DNA from: Alphaproteobacteria bacterium
GTDB taxonomy: Bacteria > Pseudomonadota > Alphaproteobacteria > RF32 > CAG-239
Length of the DNA stretch: 64,000 nt
Direction: 5' to 3'
Assembly: GCA_015062535.1 (NCBI GenBank)
Contig: SUUK01000006.1
Location: forward strand, 36,916-100,915
Shown: positions 44,221 to 52,317 of the stretch, piece after piece
Position numbering within the stretch: position 1 is the first letter of the stretch
Layout: every line of letters begins with the position of its first letter
Translations under genes and position numbers: made by a program
Notes under the pieces: generated by a model
What the model was told of the DNA's origin: nothing
What the model saw: the letters and a program-made list of their open reading frames with translations, nothing else
The model's database searches: none

Positions 44221-45012
44221 CTATTCTGCAACTAAAACCTGACGACGGCTGTGCATAGCTTCTTTAATAAACTTAATTTGCTCTTGCACCATTTCATTGT
44301 CTTTATATTTAGCTTCAGCTTTTTCAACACGTTCTTCAAAGTTACCATCTGTAGATTTAAAGATATACATATAAGCACGAGTAACAGACTTAACTGTTGC
44401 TTCATCAAAACCGCTACGTTTCAAACCAATCACGTTAAGACCTCTTAGTTTACCTCTATCACCAGTAACCATTGCAAAAGGAATAACATCTCTTGTAACA
44501 CCGGTCAATCCACCAATCATAGCTTTTCTTCCAATTCTAACAAATTGGTGAACAGCAGAGTTACCACCCATAATCACACCATCACCCAAGCGAACGTGTC
44601 CACCAATAACCGCATTGTTAGTCATAATCACATTATCACCAACCACACAGTCATGAGCAACGTGAGAGTTAATCATAAACATACCATTAGAGCCAACTCT
44701 TGTAGTAAGTTCTTCTTTAGGAGTACCAGCATGCATAGTTACATTTTCTCTAATAACATTGTCATTACCAACAATAAGCTTAGCTCCTTCATTAAATTCA
44801 TTACCATGGTCTTGAGGACCACCGCCCAAACAAGCCCCAGGAAAAACAATATTACCACTACCAAGTGTTGTATCACCCAAAATTGTAACTCTTGCAATTA
44901 ATTTACAATTTGCACCAATTTTAGCACGAGATGAGATATAACAAAAAGGTCCAATTTCAGCAGTTTCGTGGATAATTGCGCCTTCTTCAACAACAGCAGT
45001 AGAGTGTATCAT
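44221..45012 (-). CDS. lpxA: UDP-N-acetylglucosamine acyltransferase
   Basis: LpxA adds the first acyl chain to UDP-GlcNAc in lipid A synthesis and works as a cytoplasmic left-handed beta-helix trimer. The 263-residue protein has hexapeptide repeats (I-H-E-T-A-E-I-G-P and so on) through about residue 190, then a helical C-terminal part. The catalytic His is H139 in N-N-A-V-I-G-G-H-V, followed by A-V-H-Q-F. AGGAG precedes the ATG. The usual neighbours lpxD, fabZ and lpxB are absent, so lpxA stands alone beside glycan genes. Confidence 0.96.
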   Translation of the reverse strand: MIHSTAVVEEGAIIHETAEIGPFCYISSRAKIGANCKLIARVTILGDTTLGSGNIVFPGACLGGGPQDHGNEFNEGAKLIVGNDNVIRENVTMHAGTPKEELTTRVGSNGMFMINSHVAHDCVVGDNVIMTNNAVIGGHVRLGDGVIMGGNSAVHQFVRIGRKAMIGGLTGVTRDVIPFAMVTGDRGKLRGLNVIGLKRSGFDEATVKSVTRAYMYIFKSTDGNFEERVEKAEAKYKDNEMVQEQIKFIKEAMHSRRQVLVAE

Positions 45013-45125
45013 TTTTTATTCTCCTATAAATTATTTTTCATATGCAAAAAAGCTATCAGTTCTTTTAAAAGTTGTAAAGAACAGATTTTTTAATTGGCAG
45101 TAAAAAAATATTACGATTTATTTTA

Positions 45126-45800
45126 TTATAAATCACTAGCGCTTAAAACCTTTAGAGCCTTTCCAATAAACTCTATTTCATTAATACCGCTCTCAATAGA
45201 CTTATACTTATTATTATCCGAGATTATCAAGTATTTATCTTTAATTATTTTTTGCACTCTTTTTATTTGAATAACTCCATTATATTTTACAACATATACC
45301 CCATCACCACTAAAGCTGTTTTTACTATCATCAAACAGCACCATATTTAGCTCCTTAATTGTTGGTTCCATACTATCGCCAACTTGTCTTATAATTTTAG
45401 CATTAATCACATTATTAAAATCATAGTCCTTAAAATCATCAATACTAAAGCAAAAACATCCTACCACCTTGTCGAGCCTATCTTTTCCATTAATTGCATA
45501 AATATTAACATTAACAAATTTTTCAAACTCCATCTCGCCAAAAATCTTATTTTTAATTTTAGAACTTTTAGCACTTGTCATCAAAATTTCATCATCCACA
45601 AGCTTTTCTTCATCAATATCAAGCAAAAACGCTATTTTTTTTCTATCAATTTCACTCAAGCGTTTTGGAAAACCATATTTAATATACTGCTGAATGTAAG
45701 AATCTTTTCTTCCAATCTTCAAAGATAAATCACGATATGTAAAACCTTTTTCAATTATAAATTTATTCAAAAGACTACGAATTTCATCAATATTTGCCAT
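45126..45800 (-). CDS. S24/LexA-type repressor with N-terminal helix-turn-helix
   Basis: From the ATG at 45800 (AAGGAG seven bases upstream) the product has 224 residues. Residues 1-60 form an XRE-like HTH (F-T-Y-R-D-L-S-L-K-I-G-R-K-D-S-Y-I-Q-Q-Y). The C-terminal half is an S24 autoproteolysis domain with the nucleophile in V-G-D-S-M-E-P and the partner Lys in V-I-Q-I-K-R-V. Such proteins are cI-like repressors of phages and mobile elements. A promoter and palindrome lie in the divergent intergenic region, and a replication-like operon starts on the other strand. Confidence 0.85.
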   Translation of the reverse strand: MANIDEIRSLLNKFIIEKGFTYRDLSLKIGRKDSYIQQYIKYGFPKRLSEIDRKKIAFLLDIDEEKLVDDEILMTSAKSSKIKNKIFGEMEFEKFVNVNIYAINGKDRLDKVVGCFCFSIDDFKDYDFNNVINAKIIRQVGDSMEPTIKELNMVLFDDSKNSFSGDGVYVVKYNGVIQIKRVQKIIKDKYLIISDNNKYKSIESGINEIEFIGKALKVLSASDL

Positions 45801-45864
45801 ATTAAATCTCCTTTGCATCAAATATTAAAAGTACAATTTTTTTTTGCAAGCACTTATTTTAATA

Positions 45865-45893
45865 TTGACAATATATTATTTATAATATATTAT
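45865..45893 (+). promoter_or_regulatory. Promoter with overlapping palindromic operator
   Basis: TTGACA (45865-45870) and TATTAT (45888-45893) are separated by 17 bp. The spacer is a palindrome with 10-bp arms (AATATATTAT and ATAATATATT, 45870-45891) around TT. It faces the phage-like genes beginning at 46068 and is placed so that the adjacent S24 repressor could block it. A second inverted repeat, ATAGTTGT/ACAACTAT, lies at about 45902-45930. Confidence 0.6.
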
Positions 45894-46067
45894 ACCTACG
45901 AATAGTTGTTTTCTATTTTTTATACAACTATCAGTATTTTGTTTATGCATTATTACAGCATAAATTTGTGACTTTTCAGAACTTATGGACTTTTTTTAAC
46001 CAATTGCACCTACTTGCAATTAAGCAAAACCTATATCAATTACCATATACTTTGAAAGGTACAACAT

Positions 46068-46880
46068 ATGGATATCATCTTAAACACAGACCTAAAACAT
46101 ATTCTCCAAAACCTAAATCTAGAGCAAAAAGGCTTGCTTTTAGATAAACTGCTCAACCAAGACGATACCATAAATGACGATATGGTAAAAAGTTTTTATA
46201 CCTATATCCAAACTCTCCAAGACCAAAAATCAAAGCTCAAAGAAAAAATGAAAAAACTCTCCATTTTAGGGCATCAAAAACGCTGGAATCAAACTTTAGA
46301 ATCCCCACAAAATGCCGAACTTTTGCCGCCGCCATGCCGTAGCCATGCCATAAGAAAAGAACCAAAAGAAGATATAAATAATAATTTAAATATAAAAATA
46401 AATAATATACCAAACGATTCTCTAAAAATTTTAAATTATTCAACTCTTCCGATAATCACTCCGCCCCAAATATCCGAAGTAAACGAATACATCAAAAAAC
46501 ACAACTTCAACGTAGACGCCGAGGTTTTTGTAGATTTCTACACCTCAAGAGGCTGGTGCGTTGGCAAAAGCGAAATAAGAAACTGGCAAGCAATTGTCCG
46601 CTTGTGGCATAAAAGAGCCCCTACAACCAATCAAAAAACATTCACCCAAGCAACAGATGACGAAAAGTACTGGCATGAGCTAAAAGATAAATTCTGGACA
46701 CCCCAAAAAGAAAATAAATATCCCATATCAGAAAAGCCTCCCCCTCCCCAAAATACCCTCATAAACCGGCATCACAAAACCGAACCTGCAACCCCATTTT
46801 CGTATGAGTTGTATCCAAAGTTTTCGTCTCATTTTAGCCGTTTTATGCAAAAAATAGAAGAAAACGATATAAACATTTAA
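46068..46880 (+). CDS. Phage-like replication/primosome protein (putative)
   Basis: The 270-residue protein has an N-terminal helical part (L-E-Q-K-G-L-L-L-D-K-L-L, about 18-65) like the start of phage DUF6291-type proteins, a disordered Asn-rich middle, and a C-terminal motif F-Y-T-S-R-G-W-C-V-G-K near 163 with N-W-Q-A-I-V-R-L-W, seen in phage and plasmid replication organisers. It starts behind GAAAGG, is first of a run of plus-strand genes, and lies opposite an S24 repressor. The exact function is inference. Confidence 0.6.
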   Translation: MDIILNTDLKHILQNLNLEQKGLLLDKLLNQDDTINDDMVKSFYTYIQTLQDQKSKLKEKMKKLSILGHQKRWNQTLESPQNAELLPPPCRSHAIRKEPKEDINNNLNIKINNIPNDSLKILNYSTLPIITPPQISEVNEYIKKHNFNVDAEVFVDFYTSRGWCVGKSEIRNWQAIVRLWHKRAPTTNQKTFTQATDDEKYWHELKDKFWTPQKENKYPISEKPPPPQNTLINRHHKTEPATPFSYELYPKFSSHFSRFMQKIEENDINI

Positions 46881-46891
46881 GGGAGATATAC

Positions 46892-47383
46892 ATGCAAAAA
46901 ATAGACAGCTTTTTACTCAACATCAAATACCTTTATCCAAACTTTAAAAAACCAACTCCATTAGAGCACACCTCATGGGAAGAGCTTATTGCCCCATATA
47001 GTGTTGAAGAAATAATTTTAGCCATAAAAAAGTGGAAAAAATCTCACACCAAAAACGCCTACCCAACCATTCAAGAATTTAAAAATTTTTTACAATACAA
47101 ACAACCTCCATCGTCATCAAGTTCATATAATCTTCCCTTTAATCCCGAAACCTACCTTATGGAGCAAGATATAAAATCTGGACGTTGCAAACACCTCTAT
47201 CCCACCTATTGCAAAGCAGTTAATTATATCCTAAACGACCGCCTAAAAGAATTTTATCCCTATAACGATTTCAAAAAATTCAATTATAGTACAAGATATA
47301 AATTAGCCGTAGATCATGGACTTTTTGCAGATTTTGAAAACACTCTTGATTTCATCAAAGAAAGGACCACCCAACATGGCTAG
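46892..47383 (+). CDS. Unknown protein in phage-like operon
   Basis: The 163-residue product has no signal or span. It opens with a helical region (I-D-S-F-L-L-N-I-K-Y-L) and has W-E-E-L-I-A-P-Y-S-V-E-E-I-I-L-A-I-K-K-W-K near 27-48, which recalls the helical parts of phage replication-accessory proteins such as loaders. No family is certain. GGGAG precedes the ATG 11 bp after the previous stop. It overlaps the next gene by 8 bp. Confidence 0.55.
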   Translation: MQKIDSFLLNIKYLYPNFKKPTPLEHTSWEELIAPYSVEEIILAIKKWKKSHTKNAYPTIQEFKNFLQYKQPPSSSSSYNLPFNPETYLMEQDIKSGRCKHLYPTYCKAVNYILNDRLKEFYPYNDFKKFNYSTRYKLAVDHGLFADFENTLDFIKERTTQHG

Positions 47384-47828
47384 AAAAAAAGACTTTTTCC
47401 TTCTTGAGCGCTATTACAACAATGGCTACCTAGATAAAAAATATTACATAAATAATTCATACTATCAACCATTTAGTGCCTTAGACCGACTTAAAGCTGG
47501 AATATTTTTCTACCAAGATTTTTTAAGTTGGAAAAAAGGCCACCTAAAATCTTTAGACCTTTCCACACCAAAGGTAGATACAAGCTACAAAACTTTTAAC
47601 GACAACATCTCATCAGAACGCTTTCGAAAAAGCTTAAGAAAACTCTCAACTCAATTTGTTTCTGTAATCTACAAAATTGTTATCGAACAATCCGAAATAA
47701 AATCCCCCTACAAAATGAGCAAACGAGAAACCCTCTATTTTAATGACGAGATAAAAACTCTTCTTTGCAGAGGACTAGATGAATTAGTTAGCTACTATAA
47801 GGAGAAAAAAAATGGACCTCAAAAATAA
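47376..47828 (+). CDS. Unknown protein in phage-like operon
   Basis: From the ATG at 47376 (AAAGGA upstream; the frame is open back to 47316) the product has 150 residues. It is basic and rich in Tyr, Phe and Lys, with no span, and contains L-D-R-L-K-A-G-I-F-F-Y-Q-D-F. No family is recognised. It overlaps the preceding gene by 8 bp and the following small gene by 17 bp, so the operon is tightly packed in phage style. Confidence 0.55.
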   Translation: MARKKDFFLLERYYNNGYLDKKYYINNSYYQPFSALDRLKAGIFFYQDFLSWKKGHLKSLDLSTPKVDTSYKTFNDNISSERFRKSLRKLSTQFVSVIYKIVIEQSEIKSPYKMSKRETLYFNDEIKTLLCRGLDELVSYYKEKKNGPQK

Positions 47829-47961
47829 AATTGCTAAAATTAAAGCAAAAATCAAATTAAATGAACTTTCAAACGATAGCTACTACCTATCAAACCAATA
47901 TAAAATCGATACGAAAATTTTAGAAGCACTCGAAAAACAAAAAAATAACTCTACCTCTTGA
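47812..47961 (+). CDS. 49-residue protein in phage-like operon
   Basis: A short frame with a good binding site (AAGGAG, then AAAAAAA, then ATG). The product is charged and helical (N-K-I-A-K-I-K-A-K-I-K-L-N-E-L), with no recognised domain. It overlaps the previous gene by 17 bp and lies 54 bp before the helicase gene. Spacing and the binding site are the main evidence. Confidence 0.55.
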   Translation: MDLKNKIAKIKAKIKLNELSNDSYYLSNQYKIDTKILEALEKQKNNSTS

Positions 47962-48015
47962 CTTTTTTATTTATCGCATTTATTCTCTAAAAAAAGAACA
48001 TAACCGGAACAATAA

Positions 48016-49356
48016 ATGCAAGATACAATACCAGTTGATACTCTAAATTCCCTAAAAGCATTATCTAAATCAGTTAAAGACTTAGATTGCCTCAACCTTG
48101 TCCAACGCAAAATTTTTGACCTTATCGAACACACTCATCAAAACATTTTCATACATGGCCAAGCAGGAACCGGCAAGTCAACTTTCATCAAATACCTAAA
48201 AAATCATTCTAAAAAACGTATCCGCATTATTGCTCCAACTGCTATCGCCGCCCTAAATATTGAGGGTGCAACAATTCACTCTATGTTTTCTTTGCCTCTA
48301 AGTGATTTTTTAATCTTAAAAGATGTACTTGTCACTCGTCGCAAAAAGCTCAAGTCTATCTTAAAAAAGACTGACATTCTCATCATTGATGAAGTGTCAA
48401 TGCTTCGCCCAGATGTTTTAGATACCATAGAGGCACTTTGTTGCCAAGCAAGAGGAAATTTAAGTCTTTTTGGTGGGTTACAAATAATTTTAATTGGAGA
48501 TTTGTGCCAACTCCCCCCAATTATAAAGCAAGATGTAGCCCCCATCTTTAGACAAGAATATAATACTTCTGAGCCCTATTTTTTTGATGCCAAATCATAC
48601 TTAAAAGGTGCTTTTCAAAAGTTTGAACTAACCGAGGTTTATCGCCAAAAAGATGTAACTCTTTTAGGCTTTTTACAAAATTTACGAAACAACGAAAAAC
48701 TAACCGAAACCATAGATTATTTTAACACCAAAGAAACCTATCCAGATGATTTTGTAAAAACTGCCATAACCATCACCCCCTACCGCCAAATTGCCGATAA
48801 TATAAATCAAAATCGCCTCCAAAATTTAACCACCGCAGAAAAAAGTTATGAGGCTAAATTATCTGGCTCATTTGAAAAATTAAAAGACACCCCTTCCCCT
48901 AAAACATTAACCCTAAAAGAAGGCGCATTAGTTGTCTTTAACAAAAATAATTATCCAGATTTCATCAATGGCACATCAGGAATTGTTGAAAAACTAAGTG
49001 ACCGCTACATTGTTGTTCGTACCCTAAATGATAACAAATTCATCACTGTTTATCGCGAGGAGTGGAAGTCATTTGCCTATGACATAGATGAAACATCTGG
49101 CGAAATAATCGAAAAAGAAACTGGAAACTTTATCCAATATCCACTCCAACTTGGCTATGCCCTAACCATCCACAAAGCCCAAGGCAAAACCCTAGATAGA
49201 GTAATTGTAGACATCAATAGAGGCGCTTTTGCACATGGGCAGTTATATGTTGCCTTATCAAGAACCAGAGCCAAAAAAGATATGCTAATTAAAACCACCA
49301 TAACCGAAGATGATATAATTTTCTCACCTCGCATCAAAAGTTTTTTATCCATATAA
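48016..49356 (+). CDS. PIF1/RecD-like superfamily 1 DNA helicase
   Basis: The 446-residue ATPase has Walker A G-Q-A-G-T-G-K-S-T near 51, motif Ia A-P-T-A-I-A-A-L-N, Walker B I-I-D-E-V-S-M-L near 123, motif III G-D-L-C-Q-L-P-P near 162, and C-terminal motifs V and VI (I-H-K-A-Q-G-K-T-L and Y-V-A-L-S-R-T). That is the PIF1 pattern of 5'-3' helicases. It probably unwinds DNA in replication or recombination. It lies at the end of the phage-like module, and whether it belongs to that module or to the chromosome proper is open. Confidence 0.87.
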   Translation: MQDTIPVDTLNSLKALSKSVKDLDCLNLVQRKIFDLIEHTHQNIFIHGQAGTGKSTFIKYLKNHSKKRIRIIAPTAIAALNIEGATIHSMFSLPLSDFLILKDVLVTRRKKLKSILKKTDILIIDEVSMLRPDVLDTIEALCCQARGNLSLFGGLQIILIGDLCQLPPIIKQDVAPIFRQEYNTSEPYFFDAKSYLKGAFQKFELTEVYRQKDVTLLGFLQNLRNNEKLTETIDYFNTKETYPDDFVKTAITITPYRQIADNINQNRLQNLTTAEKSYEAKLSGSFEKLKDTPSPKTLTLKEGALVVFNKNNYPDFINGTSGIVEKLSDRYIVVRTLNDNKFITVYREEWKSFAYDIDETSGEIIEKETGNFIQYPLQLGYALTIHKAQGKTLDRVIVDINRGAFAHGQLYVALSRTRAKKDMLIKTTITEDDIIFSPRIKSFLSI

Positions 49357-49438
49357 GAGGAAAACAAAGCTTTTATCTTTGACTTTCGTATAATTTTCTT
49401 AATATACTTACCCCATATTAATAACGGAGGGTAAAAAC

Positions 49439-51202
49439 GTGAAAAAGACATCACTTAACTTCATATGTTCCATTTTATTAGGATGTGTTGTACTTGTACT
49501 AGCTATTGCATTAAACCACTTTGGTTTAGACATTAACTTAAAATCAAGTTCAGCATTTGCAACACTAGTTGCCATAGTTAGCTATCTACTATTAAGTCCC
49601 ACAATTTTTGAAAAAGTAAAACACTTCCTTAACGACTATGACTGGGCAGAAGAAACCGTTCGTTTTTACCAATCAATCCCTTCTGTTTACAAAAAATCAT
49701 TTTGGATAAGTTTTATTTTCATAAACCTTGCGTTTTTATTCCACACCATAAACTTCATGTGGGGCGCATATGATTGGGATGCCATTCGTTATAGTGTAGA
49801 CAACCTATCAGCCATCAAAGAAGGCAAATTTAGTGCCTTTACTATGCAAAACCTTTTATTTGGTGGTAAGATTTTACCTGTAATAAATAATTTATGGTCT
49901 TTCATTGGCTTAAGCCTTAGTGGTGTTCTCTTAGCCTACTATTGGAATTTACCTAAAAAAACTTTTATATACACCATAACCACCCTCTTTTTAACTATCA
50001 CCCCATACACATTAAGCTGGATGTACCATGCCCAAAATACACTTGGCAACTTATGGCTTGGCACATTTATCATAACAGCTTTAATCCTAAGCCAAAAAAC
50101 ATCAACATCTATAAATAGAAGTTATTTTTACAACTTGCTTGCAATCTTTTTATTCGTACTTTCTTTTGGTACATACTTACCTGTAATCAACTTTTTATTT
50201 GTTGCACTTTTAGGAAATATTTTCTTATCTGTTGCCACCACAAAAGTTTCTTTCAAAGAAGCCTCTTTAAGACAATTACAAGCACTAGCTAATATCACCG
50301 CCTCTATTTTGATATATATATTTGTAATTTTGTTATTAAAAGAATCAAACCAAAACGCTATATCATCTATTAGCTTTACAAACAGCATAACCAACATTCC
50401 AGTACTTATATCATCTATGATAATGCAATTTTCTGCAACATTCCCATTCATAGACTTAAGCTACAAACTAATAACCTTAAGCATTGTTGTAGTAACCTTG
50501 TTTGTTATAATCTACAAATCATCTTCAATCAAATCTGCAGTTATTTGTTTAAGCCTAATTCCATTGTTACTAATATGTAGCAAGTTATCTATTTTATTAA
50601 CCTCAAACTATGCTACACTTAACAATACTCAAATAGATTTTTATGGCTTACCAATATTTTATACTCTAATGTTAGCCTTAATGCTAAAGCTTGATACAAC
50701 TTACTTAAAACGTTTTGCTTATGTTATAAGCATACTTGTAATCTTTATGAGCTTTATCAGAATTTCTTATGCGCTAAAGGTGTGGAAATTTGGTTTTGAT
50801 GCAGAATTAAAACTTGCAGAGCGCATCATCACCCGAATGGAAAAGATGGATAATTTCAACATTGAGCGCCAATATAAATTATACCAAATTGGTTCACAAA
50901 GTTTGCGCCAAAGATATTACTTAAAGAAACAAAATGAGCTAACAAGCGATTCTTTATTATCACTTGCATACTATAATAAAGAAAACGCCAAAAGTGCTTA
51001 TAACTTCTTTTATCAAACAGATTTTGCCTCTCAAAATGCTTCACTTAATGAGCTAAAATCTATACCAGAAATAAAAGATTACATCTTAAACAAAGCTCGC
51101 CCATGGCCACATAAAGAAAGTATCTTTATTCATAACGACCATATCATTTTTGTTTTAGATGAAAAAGAGTTATACGATACTCAAAAATATCTCGGAAACT
51201 AA
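49439..51202 (+). CDS. GtrII-like glucosyltransferase domain membrane protein
   Basis: The 587-residue protein has about 11-12 spans. Its first periplasmic loop, with Y-D-W-D-A-I-R-Y-S and then F-G-G-K-I-L-P-V-I-N-N-L, is the pattern of the GtrII (glucosyl transferase, GT-C-like) family that adds glucose to O-antigen from lipid-linked donors. It starts at a GTG behind GGAGGG. GtrII enzymes are often carried by serotype-converting phages, and this gene follows a phage-like module, though gtrA and gtrB are not seen. Confidence 0.75.
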   Translation: MKKTSLNFICSILLGCVVLVLAIALNHFGLDINLKSSSAFATLVAIVSYLLLSPTIFEKVKHFLNDYDWAEETVRFYQSIPSVYKKSFWISFIFINLAFLFHTINFMWGAYDWDAIRYSVDNLSAIKEGKFSAFTMQNLLFGGKILPVINNLWSFIGLSLSGVLLAYYWNLPKKTFIYTITTLFLTITPYTLSWMYHAQNTLGNLWLGTFIITALILSQKTSTSINRSYFYNLLAIFLFVLSFGTYLPVINFLFVALLGNIFLSVATTKVSFKEASLRQLQALANITASILIYIFVILLLKESNQNAISSISFTNSITNIPVLISSMIMQFSATFPFIDLSYKLITLSIVVVTLFVIIYKSSSIKSAVICLSLIPLLLICSKLSILLTSNYATLNNTQIDFYGLPIFYTLMLALMLKLDTTYLKRFAYVISILVIFMSFIRISYALKVWKFGFDAELKLAERIITRMEKMDNFNIERQYKLYQIGSQSLRQRYYLKKQNELTSDSLLSLAYYNKENAKSAYNFFYQTDFASQNASLNELKSIPEIKDYILNKARPWPHKESIFIHNDHIIFVLDEKELYDTQKYLGN

Positions 51203-51239
51203 AAGCATACAAAAATCTCTCCCTAACCCGTCATCACTT

Positions 51240-51345
51240 AATTACGGTAAGAGCTTTATTTTGTCATCCCTCGATTGCGCCATCCTTTTTTTCTGTCATC
51301 CCTCGTTTTGCTTTAGCAAAACGTCAAGGGATTTACGAGTTAAAA
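51240..51345. repeat. Family A palindromic repeat cluster
   Basis: A truncated left half (GTCATCCCTCGATTGCG) is followed by a full unit: ATCCCT and CGTTTTGC pair with GCAAAACG and AGGGAT, with TTTA in the loop and a TCA bulge. It lies next to the 3' end of the ankyrin gene 51350-52312. Confidence 0.75.
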
Positions 51346-51349
51346 ACCC

Positions 51350-52312
51350 TTATTTATTTAGTCCTAAACTTCTTTTAACTTTCCCCAAAAATGTATTACT
51401 TTTTCTTTCCTCAACAGCCCTAATTATTGCTTTACGTGTTCGTTCATCTCTAGCAAGTTTCATTGCAGTATCACCAGTAACACTTTTTGCATTAACATTT
51501 GCCCCATTTGCTATCAATAAATCAACAACCCATGCATGACCTTCATTTGAGGCCATCATTAAAGCTGTACATCCATTTTTTTTCGTCGCATTAACATCTG
51601 CACCATATTTGATTAAAATCTCCGCAGTATCTCTTCGTCCTCTAACTGATGCAATCATCAAAGCTGTTATACCTTCATCCATGACTTTATGAACATCAGC
51701 CCCATTTTTTATTAACAGCTCTGCAACTTCTTTATGACCATTACATGCAGCACACATTAAAGGAGGCCATACACGTATATTTGTTGTTTCAAATGATGCA
51801 TTAACATCTGCATCTTTTGAAATTAATAACTCAACAACTTCTTTATGTCCTTTCTCAGAAGCCAAATGTATAGCGCTTACCCCGTTATTGGTCTTTGCAT
51901 TAACATCTGCCTCATTTTCTATTAATAGCTTTACAACATCTTTACGACCTTTTCCTGAAGCTTTTATCAAAGCAGTGTTACCCTCATTATCCTTAGCATC
52001 AATTTCTGCTTTATTTTGAATTAATAGCTCTACAATTTCTTTATATCCTTTCTCAGAAGCCAAATGAATAGCTCTTAATCCTTTATCATTCTTTGCATTA
52101 ACATCCGCCCCTTTTGAAATTAAAAACTCAGCAATTTTTTTATGCCCCATTTGGCAAGCTAACATCAAAGCTGTTGTTCTATTTTCATCTCTTGTATAAG
52201 ATTTAACCCCAAGCCTAACAAGCATATCAAGCTTAGCAAGCTTGATATCCTCTGCCATATCCTCATCTTTGATAATATCAATCAATTGACTTTCTAACGT
52301 TACTTCACTCAT
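51350..52312 (-). CDS. Ankyrin-repeat protein (long)
   Basis: The 320-residue protein begins with the family head (T-L-E-S-Q-L-I-D-I-I-K, then D-M-L-V-R-L-G-V), followed by about eight ankyrin repeats of 33 residues (T-A-L-M-L-A-C, A-I-H-L-A-S-E-K-G and similar), and ends in a basic tail F-L-G-K-V-K-R-S-L-G. It starts 5 bp after the previous ankyrin gene's stop, with no separate binding site, so it is translated from the same transcript. It is presumably a protein-binding scaffold; no signal peptide is seen. Confidence 0.9.
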   Translation of the reverse strand: MSEVTLESQLIDIIKDEDMAEDIKLAKLDMLVRLGVKSYTRDENRTTALMLACQMGHKKIAEFLISKGADVNAKNDKGLRAIHLASEKGYKEIVELLIQNKAEIDAKDNEGNTALIKASGKGRKDVVKLLIENEADVNAKTNNGVSAIHLASEKGHKEVVELLISKDADVNASFETTNIRVWPPLMCAACNGHKEVAELLIKNGADVHKVMDEGITALMIASVRGRRDTAEILIKYGADVNATKKNGCTALMMASNEGHAWVVDLLIANGANVNAKSVTGDTAMKLARDERTRKAIIRAVEERKSNTFLGKVKRSLGLNK

Positions 52313-52317
52313 TTATT

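Noticed and set aside
45834..46067. Possible replication origin in the AT-rich repressor region
   Set aside because: The AT-rich palindromes fit operators; no DnaA-box cluster or iteron array was seen.
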